DNA of 26,915 bases from SHAN690 sp040221375 (GTDB lineage: Bacteria > Bacteroidota > Bacteroidia > Flavobacteriales_G > Salibacteraceae): NCBI GenBank assembly GCA_040221375.1, contig JAVKEP010000046.1, positions 1 through 26,915 of the forward strand. The letters are read 5' to 3'. Position 1 is the stretch's first letter, and every line of letters begins with the position of its first letter. The translations under genes were made by a program, and so were the position numbers. Below, piece by piece: positions 8,722 to 17,600 of the stretch. Below the pieces are notes generated by a model. It did no database searches. It was not told where the DNA came from and saw nothing but the letters and a program-made list of their open reading frames with translations.

Positions 8722-10015
8722 TCAGGATATGAACGATATAGACGGTGCCTTTCGAAGACGCTTTGAAGGACTGAAGGACCATTCAGTTGACCCGGCTACC
8801 CAGTGGATGGCGCTTGAGCAGTCGCTCACTTCGGTTGGGGCCGCGGCCGGCTCGGCTGGCGTGGCAACGAGTTCGTTTTGGTCAGTTGCGGCTTCAGCGG
8901 CCGGATTGGTAGCGGTTAGCGTAGTCGCTACAATGGATTCTCCTAAGCCCATATTACCTGAAAGGGCGACCGGATTTACGCATGTAAAGGATGCTTCAAG
9001 ATCTATTGAGACCAAGAATAGTAAAGCGTTGAGTTGGTCGGAGGCTTCAGCAATCGCCGATGCAGATTGGGCAACGCTTTCGAGCCCCGCAGACGAAGCT
9101 AAGCTAGTCGCTGACGGCGCACAAACAATGGATTTCGCTGAATTTCAGGCGGGACCAAAGAGTATATACACACCGCAAGTACCACAGAAGATTGAATCCT
9201 CGGGAGTTGCAAACAACCAAGGGCGTGCGCTGCGAGACGAGGTACAAAGAATGGACCGACTTTCTTTGGCGATGGCTGAGCCAGACGTGGCTAAACGAGC
9301 TGAACTGAAGCGACCAGATGACCTGCGTGATATCGCTTCTATCTACACTGGAATGTACGTCAGAGGTGGAATCAGGGTCGGAAGTGGGGAGTCGAATTCT
9401 AGCTTCAAACCGGCCAAGTGGAGAATCAATAACGTCGTCTCACTCGGCTATGACCTTCCGCTGTCGGCATCAACTTCGATTTCATTCGAGGTCGGGCACC
9501 TTAGAAGGTCAGGAAATGGTATTGAGCGGTATAAGGAAATTGATTTCTCCCCGATCATTGGTGTCTTGGCATCGAATTTTGCTCAAGGAACAGAGCAGGG
9601 AGTTGTCGGAGACCTTGAAAACATTCACGAAAGCCTGGTCGCGACCACGATGGACTATATCCAGGCGCCCGTGCAGATCAAGCTTGAATTGAACAACACC
9701 TCCAAAACGGCCATTGGCTTTTTTGCAGACTACCTAGTTCGCATTAAAAATGAAACCTACATGGTCTACAACTCAAGAGACTACATCCGCGCCAATTTTG
9801 GAGCCAACGATGAACGAAACATTGAGGGTTTGAAGCGTTTGAGGTTTGGGTTGATGGCGAGTTATCAGCACAAAATTTCGAACCGGCTTGTGGGCGATGT
9901 CAGGGGAATGCTACCAATTACCAGCCAGTACGACAGAAAAAGTGAATTCAACATTCACGGGGAAGAGCCAAGCCAGTTGGTCGATTTTCAGCTTTCGCTT
10001 ATTTACCGAATCTAG
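8714..10015 (+). CDS. Putative anti-sigma-like membrane protein fused to an outer-membrane beta-barrel-like domain
   Basis: This 433-residue protein overlaps the sigma gene by eight bases (ATGGATAG shares the sigma stop). The first about 45 residues look cytoplasmic and have the pattern of Bacteroidota ECF partner proteins (FRRRFEGL, then VDPATQWMALEQSL). One hydrophobic helix follows at about 53-74 (FWSVAASAAGLVAVSVV). Residues 75-205 are a polar, Ser/Ala/Asp-rich linker. From about 210 to 433 the sequence alternates in short amphipathic strands with Gly and aromatic residues (YTGMYVRGGIRVG, YQHKISNRLVGDVRGMLP, QLVDFQLSLIYRI), like a small porin-type barrel. Known: many Bacteroidota genes after ECF sigmas are annotated as outer-membrane beta-barrel proteins. 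Inference: it holds the sigma factor and senses envelope state. Whether one chain can span both membranes is untested. Confidence 0.6.
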   Translation: MDSQDMNDIDGAFRRRFEGLKDHSVDPATQWMALEQSLTSVGAAAGSAGVATSSFWSVAASAAGLVAVSVVATMDSPKPILPERATGFTHVKDASRSIETKNSKALSWSEASAIADADWATLSSPADEAKLVADGAQTMDFAEFQAGPKSIYTPQVPQKIESSGVANNQGRALRDEVQRMDRLSLAMAEPDVAKRAELKRPDDLRDIASIYTGMYVRGGIRVGSGESNSSFKPAKWRINNVVSLGYDLPLSASTSISFEVGHLRRSGNGIERYKEIDFSPIIGVLASNFAQGTEQGVVGDLENIHESLVATTMDYIQAPVQIKLELNNTSKTAIGFFADYLVRIKNETYMVYNSRDYIRANFGANDERNIEGLKRLRFGLMASYQHKISNRLVGDVRGMLPITSQYDRKSEFNIHGEEPSQLVDFQLSLIYRI

Positions 10016-10028
10016 GTACAAAGAATCG

Positions 10029-11207
10029 CTAGAAGCTAGTCGCTTTTCGGCGCTTTCGCTTTTTTCCAAAGTCGAGCTTAGGCGCTTTGAATCGGCGCTT
10101 TGACTTCTTTATCCCCTTGTTGCTGTAAGATTTGTTTTTGTTCTTATCACGCTTGAATAAGGACCGCTTATTCTTGTTCGGAATAGCCTTCATCTTTCGC
10201 TTCTTGCTAGGCTTAAACGCTTTGTTAGAAATGGACGGTGTGAACGACTTACTCAAGGTGAATTGGAAGAACATGTAAGTGTCATTGCTGGTAGAGCCAC
10301 CGCGTGGCTGGCCCTCTGTGTACCACTTGCGGTCAGGAACGTTCTGCAGCGCTACACTCGGATTGGCAAAATAGGCGGCAAGTTTTCCGTCTCTCGCCTG
10401 AATTGCATCAATATCATAGTAGTACCCGCTGGCATCGTCGACGTAATCTGAAGTCGTAAAGCGCATTCCAAAATCGAGGCCAGCCGTGATGTTGTGATTG
10501 AGCAACATGTATACCCCGCCCCCAACAGGCAGACTAACTGCAATGCCCAAGTACTTAGAAGGCCCGTCTTCGAACTCCTGTCCTTCGGTTCTCAACGGTC
10601 GTAGCTTATAGTACTGAGTACCGAGTTTTCCACGGGGGCTGTAATAGAAAAGCCCTGCTCCACCCGAGAGGTATGCCCCGAAGCGATTACCATCGAAAAG
10701 CTTGGTAGTATTGGCACCCGCAAAGTGAATATACGTTGGCTTAAAAAGGTGAAGTTCATAGATCGCCGCTAGTTCAACGATCGGTGACTTGAAGTTCAGG
10801 TTGCGGTATTGACGGTTGGGATAGCTTGTCAGCTTGTCCGCTCCTCGGACTTCAGCGTAGGACAGATAGCCTCTAACGGCTTGGTATTCGCGAAGAAAAT
10901 ACCGCACCCCAGCGGAGACGCTGTAGCGGGTCATCGTCGGCTCGTAGTCGAATACAAAAGGTTTGCCCGGAGTGTTTTGTCCCCCGAGATCGCCGAGGAA
11001 ACCCGAAGCACCTCCCCCCGCCATGAATTCGAGCCGGGTAGATTTCCAGTCGATTTCACTCTCCTTAAACTTCGGATTCGAATACATCCGAACGGAGCTC
11101 TTTTTCTTAGGAACCTTAGGGTCCTTCAGCCGTTGGCCAAAGGCAAGTGTAGACGACAGCAAAACGGCAGTCGTAATCCACAATGATATTTGGAAGTATC
11201 TCAACAT
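10029..11207 (-). CDS. PorG/DUF6089-like outer-membrane protein with a highly basic C-terminal tail
   Basis: This 392-residue protein has a signal peptide (residues 1-24, LWITTAVLLSSTLAFGQ). The ATG at 11207 is preferred over the open frame back to 11252, because it gives a proper signal peptide and sits downstream of a TACCTTTG box. Residues about 53-320 alternate like an outer-membrane barrel and show DUF6089/PorG-type patches (GGGASGFLGDLGG near 64-76, RNLNFKSPIVELAAIYEL near 135-152, a glycine-rich GAYLSGGAGLFYYSP). PorG is a T9SS outer-membrane component that works with PorK/N in studied species. From about 329 to 392 the chain becomes extremely Lys/Arg-rich with Phe at intervals (SLFKRDKNKNK, LDFGKKRKRRK), which is not usual for PorG. 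That tail resembles the repeats of the protein at 23903-24778. Family assignment is by motif memory and should be checked. Confidence 0.6.
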   Translation of the reverse strand: MLRYFQISLWITTAVLLSSTLAFGQRLKDPKVPKKKSSVRMYSNPKFKESEIDWKSTRLEFMAGGGASGFLGDLGGQNTPGKPFVFDYEPTMTRYSVSAGVRYFLREYQAVRGYLSYAEVRGADKLTSYPNRQYRNLNFKSPIVELAAIYELHLFKPTYIHFAGANTTKLFDGNRFGAYLSGGAGLFYYSPRGKLGTQYYKLRPLRTEGQEFEDGPSKYLGIAVSLPVGGGVYMLLNHNITAGLDFGMRFTTSDYVDDASGYYYDIDAIQARDGKLAAYFANPSVALQNVPDRKWYTEGQPRGGSTSNDTYMFFQFTLSKSFTPSISNKAFKPSKKRKMKAIPNKNKRSLFKRDKNKNKSYSNKGIKKSKRRFKAPKLDFGKKRKRRKATSF

Positions 11208-11226
11208 CAATCCAAGGCCAATCCAA

Positions 11227-11234
11227 CAAAGGTA
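11227..11234 (-). promoter_or_regulatory. Candidate -7 box (TACCTTTG) for the PorG-like gene
   Basis: The minus strand reads TACCTTTG, an exact TAnnTTTG match ending 19 bases before the ATG at 11207. A TTG lies upstream with a 15-base spacer, somewhat shorter than usual. The box lies inside the longer open frame that begins at 11252, so it supports the downstream start. Confidence 0.45.
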
Positions 11235-11282
11235 AGCGACAGAAGGGCTCAAACTTAGAACGTAGCAAGGATGCGGGGGTTG

Positions 11283-12530
11283 CTAGGCGCGCTCAAGCGT
11301 GAAAACGGAAATTTCAGGCAAGATCCCAAACCGCCCTGGATATCCGATGTAGCCAAAGCCACGATTGACATACAACTGTTGGCGCCCAACTTTGTACAAG
11401 TCTGCCCATTCAGGATAGAAATAGCGGACAGGACTCCATTTTATATTCCCAACTTCAATTCCGAACTGCATGCCGTGGGTATGACCGGCGAACATAGCGT
11501 CTATGTGTGGAAACTCAGGAATGACTTGCTCCTTCCAATGGCTTGGATCATGAGAGAGCAAGAGTTGCACCGTGTCGTCAGCGAGCCCCTCGGTCGCTTT
11601 TTCAAGGTTTCCGTATTTCGGAAAACGACCCTTTGCCCCCCAGTTTTCAATGCCCACAACAGATATCTGATCGCCGTTGCGGCGAAGGATACGGTGTTCG
11701 TTAATCAGCACATCCCAGCCGAGGCCATTCCGCTGCAAGTCGACAAGGTGTTCGAGGTTTTTTGCCTTATCTTCTGGTGAATTCCAAGGCACATAGTCAC
11801 CGTAGTCGTGGTTTCCAAGGACGCTAAACACACCGTCTTTGGCTGTTATTTTGTTGAAAACATCGACCCACTCTTCCAGCTCAGAAGCGCGATTATTGAC
11901 CATGTCACCGGTGAAGAATACAGCATCGGCAGCTTCATCGTTTATCATCTGAATGCCCCGTTTGACCGCTGACCGATTCCAAAAAGACCCGCAGTGGATG
12001 TCTGAGATCTGAAGAATACGATAGCCCTCGAATCCCGCAGGCAGGTTGGGAATTTCAAGGGTTCTTCTGCGAACCCTGTAATCGTGCGCGCCGCTGACAA
12101 CGCCCCACGTCATGGAGAGCAGTGGCAATGAGGCTGAAATGGCTCCTACTCCGGCCAAGAATTCATTTCTGCTGATGCCCCCATCGGCGTTCTTTAATGG
12201 TGGATTCAATTTGTTCCATACCCACTGAAGGCCTCGAAAAGCATCGTCTACAAGCAGCCAAAGCGCGAAAATCAATTTCCCGAGAATGTTCGCAACTCCG
12301 ATGGTGGCAAAGAGCATCAATACTTTTCGCCCTTGCACATGGCTCGAGAGCGGTTCGTAGAGGAGAAAGGACAACAAGGTTATAACGGACAAACCCCAGA
12401 ACAAGACCTTGAAAAGGCGCTGAACAAGGCCTGGAAAACCAGTAATCACCACTTTTAGACCCTGATACGCGTAGATATCAAAAACCAGCAATGCACTAGA
12501 GAGGATAAGAAATAGCAAAAGTCGATTCAT
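11283..12530 (-). CDS. Membrane-anchored calcineurin-like metallophosphoesterase
   Basis: This 415-residue protein has an N-terminal membrane region with about four hydrophobic segments (near 1-22, 36-58, 69-95 and 124-146) and a C-terminal metallophosphoesterase domain (about 165-412). The two-metal motifs are complete: DIH at 177-179, GDMVNN at 208-213, GNHD at 239-242, SHD with His327, and GHTHGMQ at 349-355. The order and the GHTHG end match the YkuE/YaeI branch, whose members include UDP-2,3-diacylglucosamine hydrolases, but the substrate cannot be assigned here. The catalytic domain follows the last helix. The final stretch (QLYVNRGFGYIGYPGRFGILPEI) is typical of this branch. It runs with the PorG-like gene 75 bases downstream. 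A terminator and tRNA-Cys lie upstream. Confidence 0.88.
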   Translation of the reverse strand: MNRLLLFLILSSALLVFDIYAYQGLKVVITGFPGLVQRLFKVLFWGLSVITLLSFLLYEPLSSHVQGRKVLMLFATIGVANILGKLIFALWLLVDDAFRGLQWVWNKLNPPLKNADGGISRNEFLAGVGAISASLPLLSMTWGVVSGAHDYRVRRRTLEIPNLPAGFEGYRILQISDIHCGSFWNRSAVKRGIQMINDEAADAVFFTGDMVNNRASELEEWVDVFNKITAKDGVFSVLGNHDYGDYVPWNSPEDKAKNLEHLVDLQRNGLGWDVLINEHRILRRNGDQISVVGIENWGAKGRFPKYGNLEKATEGLADDTVQLLLSHDPSHWKEQVIPEFPHIDAMFAGHTHGMQFGIEVGNIKWSPVRYFYPEWADLYKVGRQQLYVNRGFGYIGYPGRFGILPEISVFTLERA

Positions 12531-12544
12531 AAGGGCAGAGGAAC

Positions 12545-12571
12545 AAAAAAACCCCGAATAAGTTCGAGGTT
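12545..12571 (-). terminator. Rho-independent terminator after tRNA-Cys
   Basis: On the minus strand AACCTCGAA, loop CTTA and TTCGGGGTT form a nine-pair stem (one G-U pair), followed by a run of T. It ends the tRNA-Cys transcript and lies 14 bases before the start of the metallophosphoesterase gene, so that gene needs its own promoter or readthrough. Confidence 0.85.
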
Positions 12572-12592
12572 TCTATGCTGTTGGCATTTCTG

Positions 12593-12663
12593 AGGTCTCG
12601 AGCGGATTCGAACCGCTGTAGATGGTTTTGCAGACCACTGCCTAGCCACTCGGCCACGAGACC
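12593..12663 (-). tRNA. tRNA-Cys (GCA anticodon)
   Basis: Read on the minus strand this 71-base stretch folds as a full cloverleaf. The acceptor stem is GGTCTCG with CGAGACC, the D arm contains GGCCGAGTGGCTAGGC, the anticodon loop is CTGCAAA (anticodon GCA) and the T loop is GGTTCGAATCC. The discriminator base is U, as expected for cysteine tRNA. CCA is not encoded; the next bases are CAG. It is followed directly by a strong terminator. Confidence 0.95.
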
Positions 12664-12686
12664 TGATAAGGCCGCGAATTTAGCGA

Positions 12687-13052
12687 TTAATTCTGTGCGC
12701 GTTCAAGACTTGTAAAGCATGAAACGAAATCTACGTCGTGCTTTACCGGCGGCTTCATTTTCCGGATCGTCACATCTACTTTGAGCACCGATGAGAATCG
12801 CCGCATTACTTCTTGGGCAATCGTCTCGGCTACGGTTTCAATCAAATTTTTAGGGATGGACATTACTTCACTCGCAACTTCCATCAAACCCACGTAATCC
12901 ACGGCGTCTTTAATATCATCCGTTTTGGCCGCGAAGAAAAAATCGCCGTACACGCAAATGTCAACTTCGAACAACCCGCCGGTCATTCTTTCTTCTTTGT
13001 GGCATCCGTGCTTAGCATGGATCCGTAACGATTTGACCTCTACCTTATTCAT
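12687..13052 (-). CDS. folB: Dihydroneopterin aldolase
   Basis: This 121-residue protein converts 7,8-dihydroneopterin to 6-hydroxymethyl-dihydropterin and glycolaldehyde in folate synthesis. Family features are present in order: the N-terminal VKSLRIHAKHGCHKEE with the conserved Glu region, the DAVDYVGLMEVASEVM segment, NLIETVAETIAQEV, and the C-terminal VTIRKMKPPVKHDVDF where the usual (K)xxPP motif occurs. Length is normal. The ATG at 13052 is chosen because it gives the family N-terminus; an in-frame ATG at 13073 would add seven residues inside gltX. The gene overlaps the end of gltX by eight bases, so the two are very likely co-transcribed and translationally coupled. The tRNA-Cys lies 23 bases downstream. 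Confidence 0.92.
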   Translation of the reverse strand: MNKVEVKSLRIHAKHGCHKEERMTGGLFEVDICVYGDFFFAAKTDDIKDAVDYVGLMEVASEVMSIPKNLIETVAETIAQEVMRRFSSVLKVDVTIRKMKPPVKHDVDFVSCFTSLERAQN

Positions 13053-14571
13053 GAGATAAGGCTTCAATGCCAATACGCATGCGTTCGAGGGTTTCTTCCT
13101 TGCCCAGAAAGGCCATGATATCTGACATACCGGGCCCCATTCCTTTTCCTGTTACGAGAACCCTCAGCAAGGGAAGCGCCGCCCCCATGCCCAATTCGCG
13201 ATCCGTGAGAAATGCTGTGAACGCTTCGTGCAGCGCATCAGATGAAAAGGGGTCAACCTGCTTGAATACAATGAGGAGGTCTTGCATCATCGCCGCCGAA
13301 TCGGGTTTCCATTTTTTGCTTACCGTCTTCTCATCGTATTGAGTCGGCCTCTCAAAAAGGTAGCGTCCCTCAAGTAAGTCAGGGACGAAGGTGGCACGCT
13401 CCTTCATCAATTCTACGAATGAAGGCAACTGTGATGGCTCAAAGGAGAGGCCCGCTTCTGAAAGTACAGGTTGAACTTGTTCGACTAAATCGCTGGTCGC
13501 CTGCAATCGCAGGTATTGTTGATTGAACCAACGCGTCTTGTCCGCGTCGAACTTTGCACCGGACTTCCCTACCCGCTCCAAGCTAAAATCGTGGATCAAT
13601 TCGCTCATCGAATAAAGCTCTTTATCGGTTCCTGGATTCCAGCCCAAGAAAGCGAGCATGTTGATGAAGGCTTCGGGGTAGTAACCCTTTTCTCGATAGC
13701 CTGAGGCCACTTCGCCACTGGCTGGGTCCTGCCATTCTAGAGGAAAAACTGGAAAGCCCAATCGATCACCATCCCGTTTGCTCAGTTTGCCGTTTCCATC
13801 TGGACGGAGTATAAGCGGCAGGTGGGCAAAGGCCGGCATGGAATCTTGCCAGCCGAAAAATCGATAGAGTAAAATGTGCAAAGGCGCTGAGGGAAGCCAC
13901 TCTTCTCCTCTGATCACATGGGAAATTCCCATCAGGTGATCGTCCACAATGTTGGCCAAGTGATACGTTGGCATGCCGTCGCTCTTGAAGATCACCTTGT
14001 CATCTAAGGAAGATGAATTTACCTGAACCCAACCGCGGATTATGTCTTCGAAACGAACGTCTTCATTGCGAGGAATTTTTACGCGTATGGTGTAGGCCTC
14101 TCCGGCGTCTAAACGTTTCGACACCTCGTCAGCGGATAGCGTAAGCGAGTTTTTCATGGTCATCCGAACCGCTGCGTTGTATTGAGGGTTGGGCACTTTG
14201 GCCCGCTTGAGTCGCTCGCGCATTTCAACGAGTTCTTCAGGCGTATCAAACGCGTAATACGCATGGCCAGCCTCGATCAATTGATCGGCGTACTGCCTGT
14301 ACATCGGTTTTCTTTCAGATTGACGATATGGCCCCGAAGGACCACCTTTCCATGGATCTTCATCCGTTTCCATACCGACCCATCTCAAGGCTTCACGTAT
14401 ATAGTCTTCTGCACCAGGCACGTAGCGGTTTTGGTCCGTGTCTTCAATGCGAAGCAGAAACTTGCCCTTGTTGGCTTTTGCGAAAAGATAGTTGAACAGA
14501 GCTGTGCGAACACCTCCCATGTGCAATGGCCCAGTAGGGCTTGGCGCAAACCTGACTTTAACTTCTCTCAC
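13045..14571 (-). CDS. gltX: Glutamyl-tRNA synthetase
   Basis: This class I aminoacyl-tRNA synthetase charges tRNA-Glu. The HIGH-type motif HMGG lies at 17-20 in RFAPSPTGPLHMGG and the KMSKS-type motif KLSKR at about 262-266, followed by a normal anticodon-binding region, for a total of 508 residues. The frame is open to an ATG at 14652, which would add 27 residues (KKIPSQRSTPASRI...) unlike any GltX I know. I prefer the GTG at 14571, because the family begins just there and because an exact TATCTTTG -7 box lies at 14602-14595, inside the longer version. The start is therefore inferred rather than proven. folB overlaps its 3' end by eight bases. Confidence 0.93.
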   Translation of the reverse strand: MREVKVRFAPSPTGPLHMGGVRTALFNYLFAKANKGKFLLRIEDTDQNRYVPGAEDYIREALRWVGMETDEDPWKGGPSGPYRQSERKPMYRQYADQLIEAGHAYYAFDTPEELVEMRERLKRAKVPNPQYNAAVRMTMKNSLTLSADEVSKRLDAGEAYTIRVKIPRNEDVRFEDIIRGWVQVNSSSLDDKVIFKSDGMPTYHLANIVDDHLMGISHVIRGEEWLPSAPLHILLYRFFGWQDSMPAFAHLPLILRPDGNGKLSKRDGDRLGFPVFPLEWQDPASGEVASGYREKGYYPEAFINMLAFLGWNPGTDKELYSMSELIHDFSLERVGKSGAKFDADKTRWFNQQYLRLQATSDLVEQVQPVLSEAGLSFEPSQLPSFVELMKERATFVPDLLEGRYLFERPTQYDEKTVSKKWKPDSAAMMQDLLIVFKQVDPFSSDALHEAFTAFLTDRELGMGAALPLLRVLVTGKGMGPGMSDIMAFLGKEETLERMRIGIEALSHE

Positions 14572-14594
14572 TTTCTTTGGATTTTTAAGGGCGG

Positions 14595-14602
14595 CAAAGA
14601 TA
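14595..14602 (-). promoter_or_regulatory. Candidate -7 box (TATCTTTG) for gltX-folB
   Basis: The minus strand reads TATCTTTG, an exact TAnnTTTG match, 23 bases before the GTG at 14571. A transcript from here would exclude the ATG at 14652. No obvious TTG is seen at the -33 position. Confidence 0.4.
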
Positions 14603-14679
14603 ATCCTTGAGGCAGGCGTACTTCTCTGGCTGGGTATTTTCTTTAACCCCACTTAACAAGAAGCACAAAGTTTCGTTGG

Positions 14680-14687
14680 TATCTTTG
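14680..14687 (+). promoter_or_regulatory. Candidate -7 box (TATCTTTG) for the DUF4175-ybeY-mnmG run
   Basis: The plus strand reads TATCTTTG, an exact TAnnTTTG match, ending ten bases before the ATG at 14698. If used, the transcript would be almost leaderless. It is the same octamer as the divergent box at 14595-14602. The -33 TTG is not clear. Confidence 0.45.
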
Positions 14688-14697
14688 ACACTGACGC

Positions 14698-17600
14698 ATG
14701 GACGGACTACGCACATTACACGAGAATATAGAAGCTTATTTGAGGAGGCATTACCTCGGAAGGCTGATCTCAGGTGTCCTCATCACAATGGGGGTTGTCT
14801 TGGCGCTTGGCGTTGTCTTTGCGCTGATCGAACACGTTTATCGCCTTCCTAACACACCTAGGATGGTCCTTTTCATCGGCTTTCATTTAATGGGAGGCGG
14901 CCTCTTCGTATTGCACCTTCTGATTCCTGGAGCGCAGTATTTTGGGTTTTTTCGCGGACTAAGTGAGCAGGATGCCGCTCGGTCGATTGGACGAGAAATT
15001 CCTGATATTGACGATCGGTTGCTCAACGCCATCACGTTGGAAAGGGGCGATTTGACCCGAAACGCATTGGTACAGGCTAGCTTGGATCAACGGGCGAAGA
15101 AACTCAACCTTTTCGACTTCAGAACCGCTGTTGATCTGAGGCGAAGTTTGCTCTGGCTGAGGCTCACCGCCGTTCCCGTGTTGGTTGTCTTCTTGCTTGT
15201 ACTATGGAATAGCAGTGTGCTTACTGACAGTGCCCACCGGATAGTTCATTTCAACGAGAGCTTTCTTCCACCCGCCCCCTTCAGCTTTCAGCTCGACGCG
15301 AATGAACTGACGGTAATTGAAGGAAAGCCGTTTGATCTCAATGTGATGACGGTAGGGGACGCAACGCCTGACCAAGTGTTTGTTGAGGTAGAAGGAGCTC
15401 AATTCCGCATGAAACGAATGGGGGGAGGGAGCTTTAGTTACACGTTCAACAATGTGCGAAGCGATGTCCCGTTCCAATTGCGCGGCGCGTCCGTCTATTC
15501 AGATAAATACACGTTGAAGGTCTTGTCCCAGCCAAAGGTGCTCGAGAGCAATGCGCGATTGAGCTATCCCAGCTACACAGGCATAAAGGACGAACAGGCC
15601 AAGAACCGCAGCAAGCTGGTGGTTCCAGAAGGAACCGAGATTGCGTGGAGAATAGCGCTGAAGGATGTAGAAACACCCAACGTCAAGAGCAAAGGAGTAG
15701 AGTTGATAACGGAACGAGATGGAGCCTCTCTGTTGTTCAAGGACCGCTTCCTGAGTTCGCAGCAAGTACGACTGAAAATAACCTCACCATCCAATATTTC
15801 GGACAGTTCGATCGTGGACGTGGTGGTAGTCAAGGATGCCTACCCCGCGATCAATGTTGGAACCAGGGTTGACTCCAGTAGTTTGGCATTCTTCTTCAAC
15901 GGCAGGGTGAAGGATGATTATGGGCTTACCCAACTGATCTTTACCGTGGAAAACGACCATGAAGAAGTGTTGTATCGCGAGGATTTGAACCTGCAAGTAG
16001 GATTGTCAGAACAGCCTTTTGCCTATTCGTTGTCTGCAGATAGCGCGTTATTAAGCCCGGGAGAAGCGTTGGTATACTACTTCCAGGTTTGGGACAACGA
16101 CGGTGTGAACGGGGCAAAAATGACAACAACAGAAAAGTGGAAGTACGCGGCGCCGTCGCGTGAAGACCTGAAAGCTGAAAATGATCGCCAATTCGAGAAG
16201 ACCAAGAAGGCGCTTTCGAAGGAAGAAAAAACACTCGACGAGTTACAAAAGGAACTTGAACGGGCGCGGAAGGATTTATTGGAAAAGAAAGACATCGAGT
16301 GGGAGGACAAAGAAGCGCTGAAAGAATTGCTTGAAGAACGGACAAGGATGCTCGAAAAGCTCGAGAAAAAGTCTGACCAGCAAAAGCGGCAAATGGAACG
16401 TTCCAATAAGTTCAACGAATATTCCGAAAAGCTGATGCAAAAGCAGGAGATGATACAAGAAATGTTTGATCGTCTTTTTGATGAGGAGTTCAAGGAGAAG
16501 TACGAAGAATACAATAAGCTCCTCGAAGAGATGACAAAGCAGCAGATGCTTGAGAAGTTGGACGAGATGGAATTGGACAACGAGAAGTTAGAAAAGGAAC
16601 TCGACAGGACCCTGGAGTTGTTTAAGCAATTAGAGTTCGAGCAGAACCTCGAAGAACGAATTGAGGACCTGGACCGGATGATCGAGGACCAAGAGAAGCT
16701 GCAAGAAAAAACTGAGAACAAGGAGGCGCCCAAGGAAGAATTGAGTGAGGAACAGAAGGAGGTTGCAGAGGACTTGAAAGACTTTGAAGAGGCCATCGAG
16801 GACATGGAAAAGCTGAACGATGCGCTCGAGGAACCGAATGAGCTGCCAGAAGTTGGTGATAAAGTTGACGGGGCGCAGGAGGACATGGATAAGGCGCAAG
16901 AAGAGTTGAGTAAATCCAATGAGAAGAAGGCGGGAGATGAGCAGCAAAAAGCCAAGGAGAAGATGCAAGAAATGCGAGAATCGCTTTCTTCATTCCAACA
17001 ACAAATGGCGCAGGATCAACACTCGGAGAACATGGAGCACATGCGCCAACTCTTGGAAAATATAGTCGACTTGTCAAAAGGCCAAGAGCGCGTGATGGAG
17101 GCGCTTAAGCCCCTGAAAGGCAACGACCCGAAGTACGTGCAATACTCCAAGGAACAAAAAGACCTGATGGACGACACAAAAGTGGTGGAAGACTCATTAT
17201 TGGCATTGAGTAAGCGGGTACCGGAGATCGATCGAAAGATCAATGACGAGATCGCAGACGTAAAATTCAACATGGAGAAGGCTTTATCTAACCTCACTAA
17301 TCAACCCCCGAATCAAGAAGAACGTTACAAGGCAATGGCGGCAGAGCGTCAGCAACAGTCAATGACCGCCCTCAATAACCTGGCGCTTTTGTTCGATGAC
17401 ATCATCAAGAATATGCAACAGCAGATGCAGTCGAGCATGCAAGGAAGCGGACAATGCAACAAACCCGGACAAGGAAGTGGTTCAAAGCCCTCCTCTGCCC
17501 AGATGCGTAAGATGCAGGAGAGCCTGAATAAGCAACTGGAGAAGATGAAGGAGGCAATGGAAAAAGGCGAGAACCCGAACGGTAAAAAACCTGGACAAAA

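Noticed and set aside
10809..11235. Plus-strand open frames opposite the PorG-like gene
   Set aside because: Shadows of a well-supported minus-strand gene; no signal, motif or start context.
16077..16955. Long serine/phenylalanine-rich open frame on the minus strand inside the DUF4175 gene
   Set aside because: It is the reverse reading of Glu/Lys/Gln-rich coiled-coil codons (GAG, GAA, AAG), with very skewed composition and no family resemblance.
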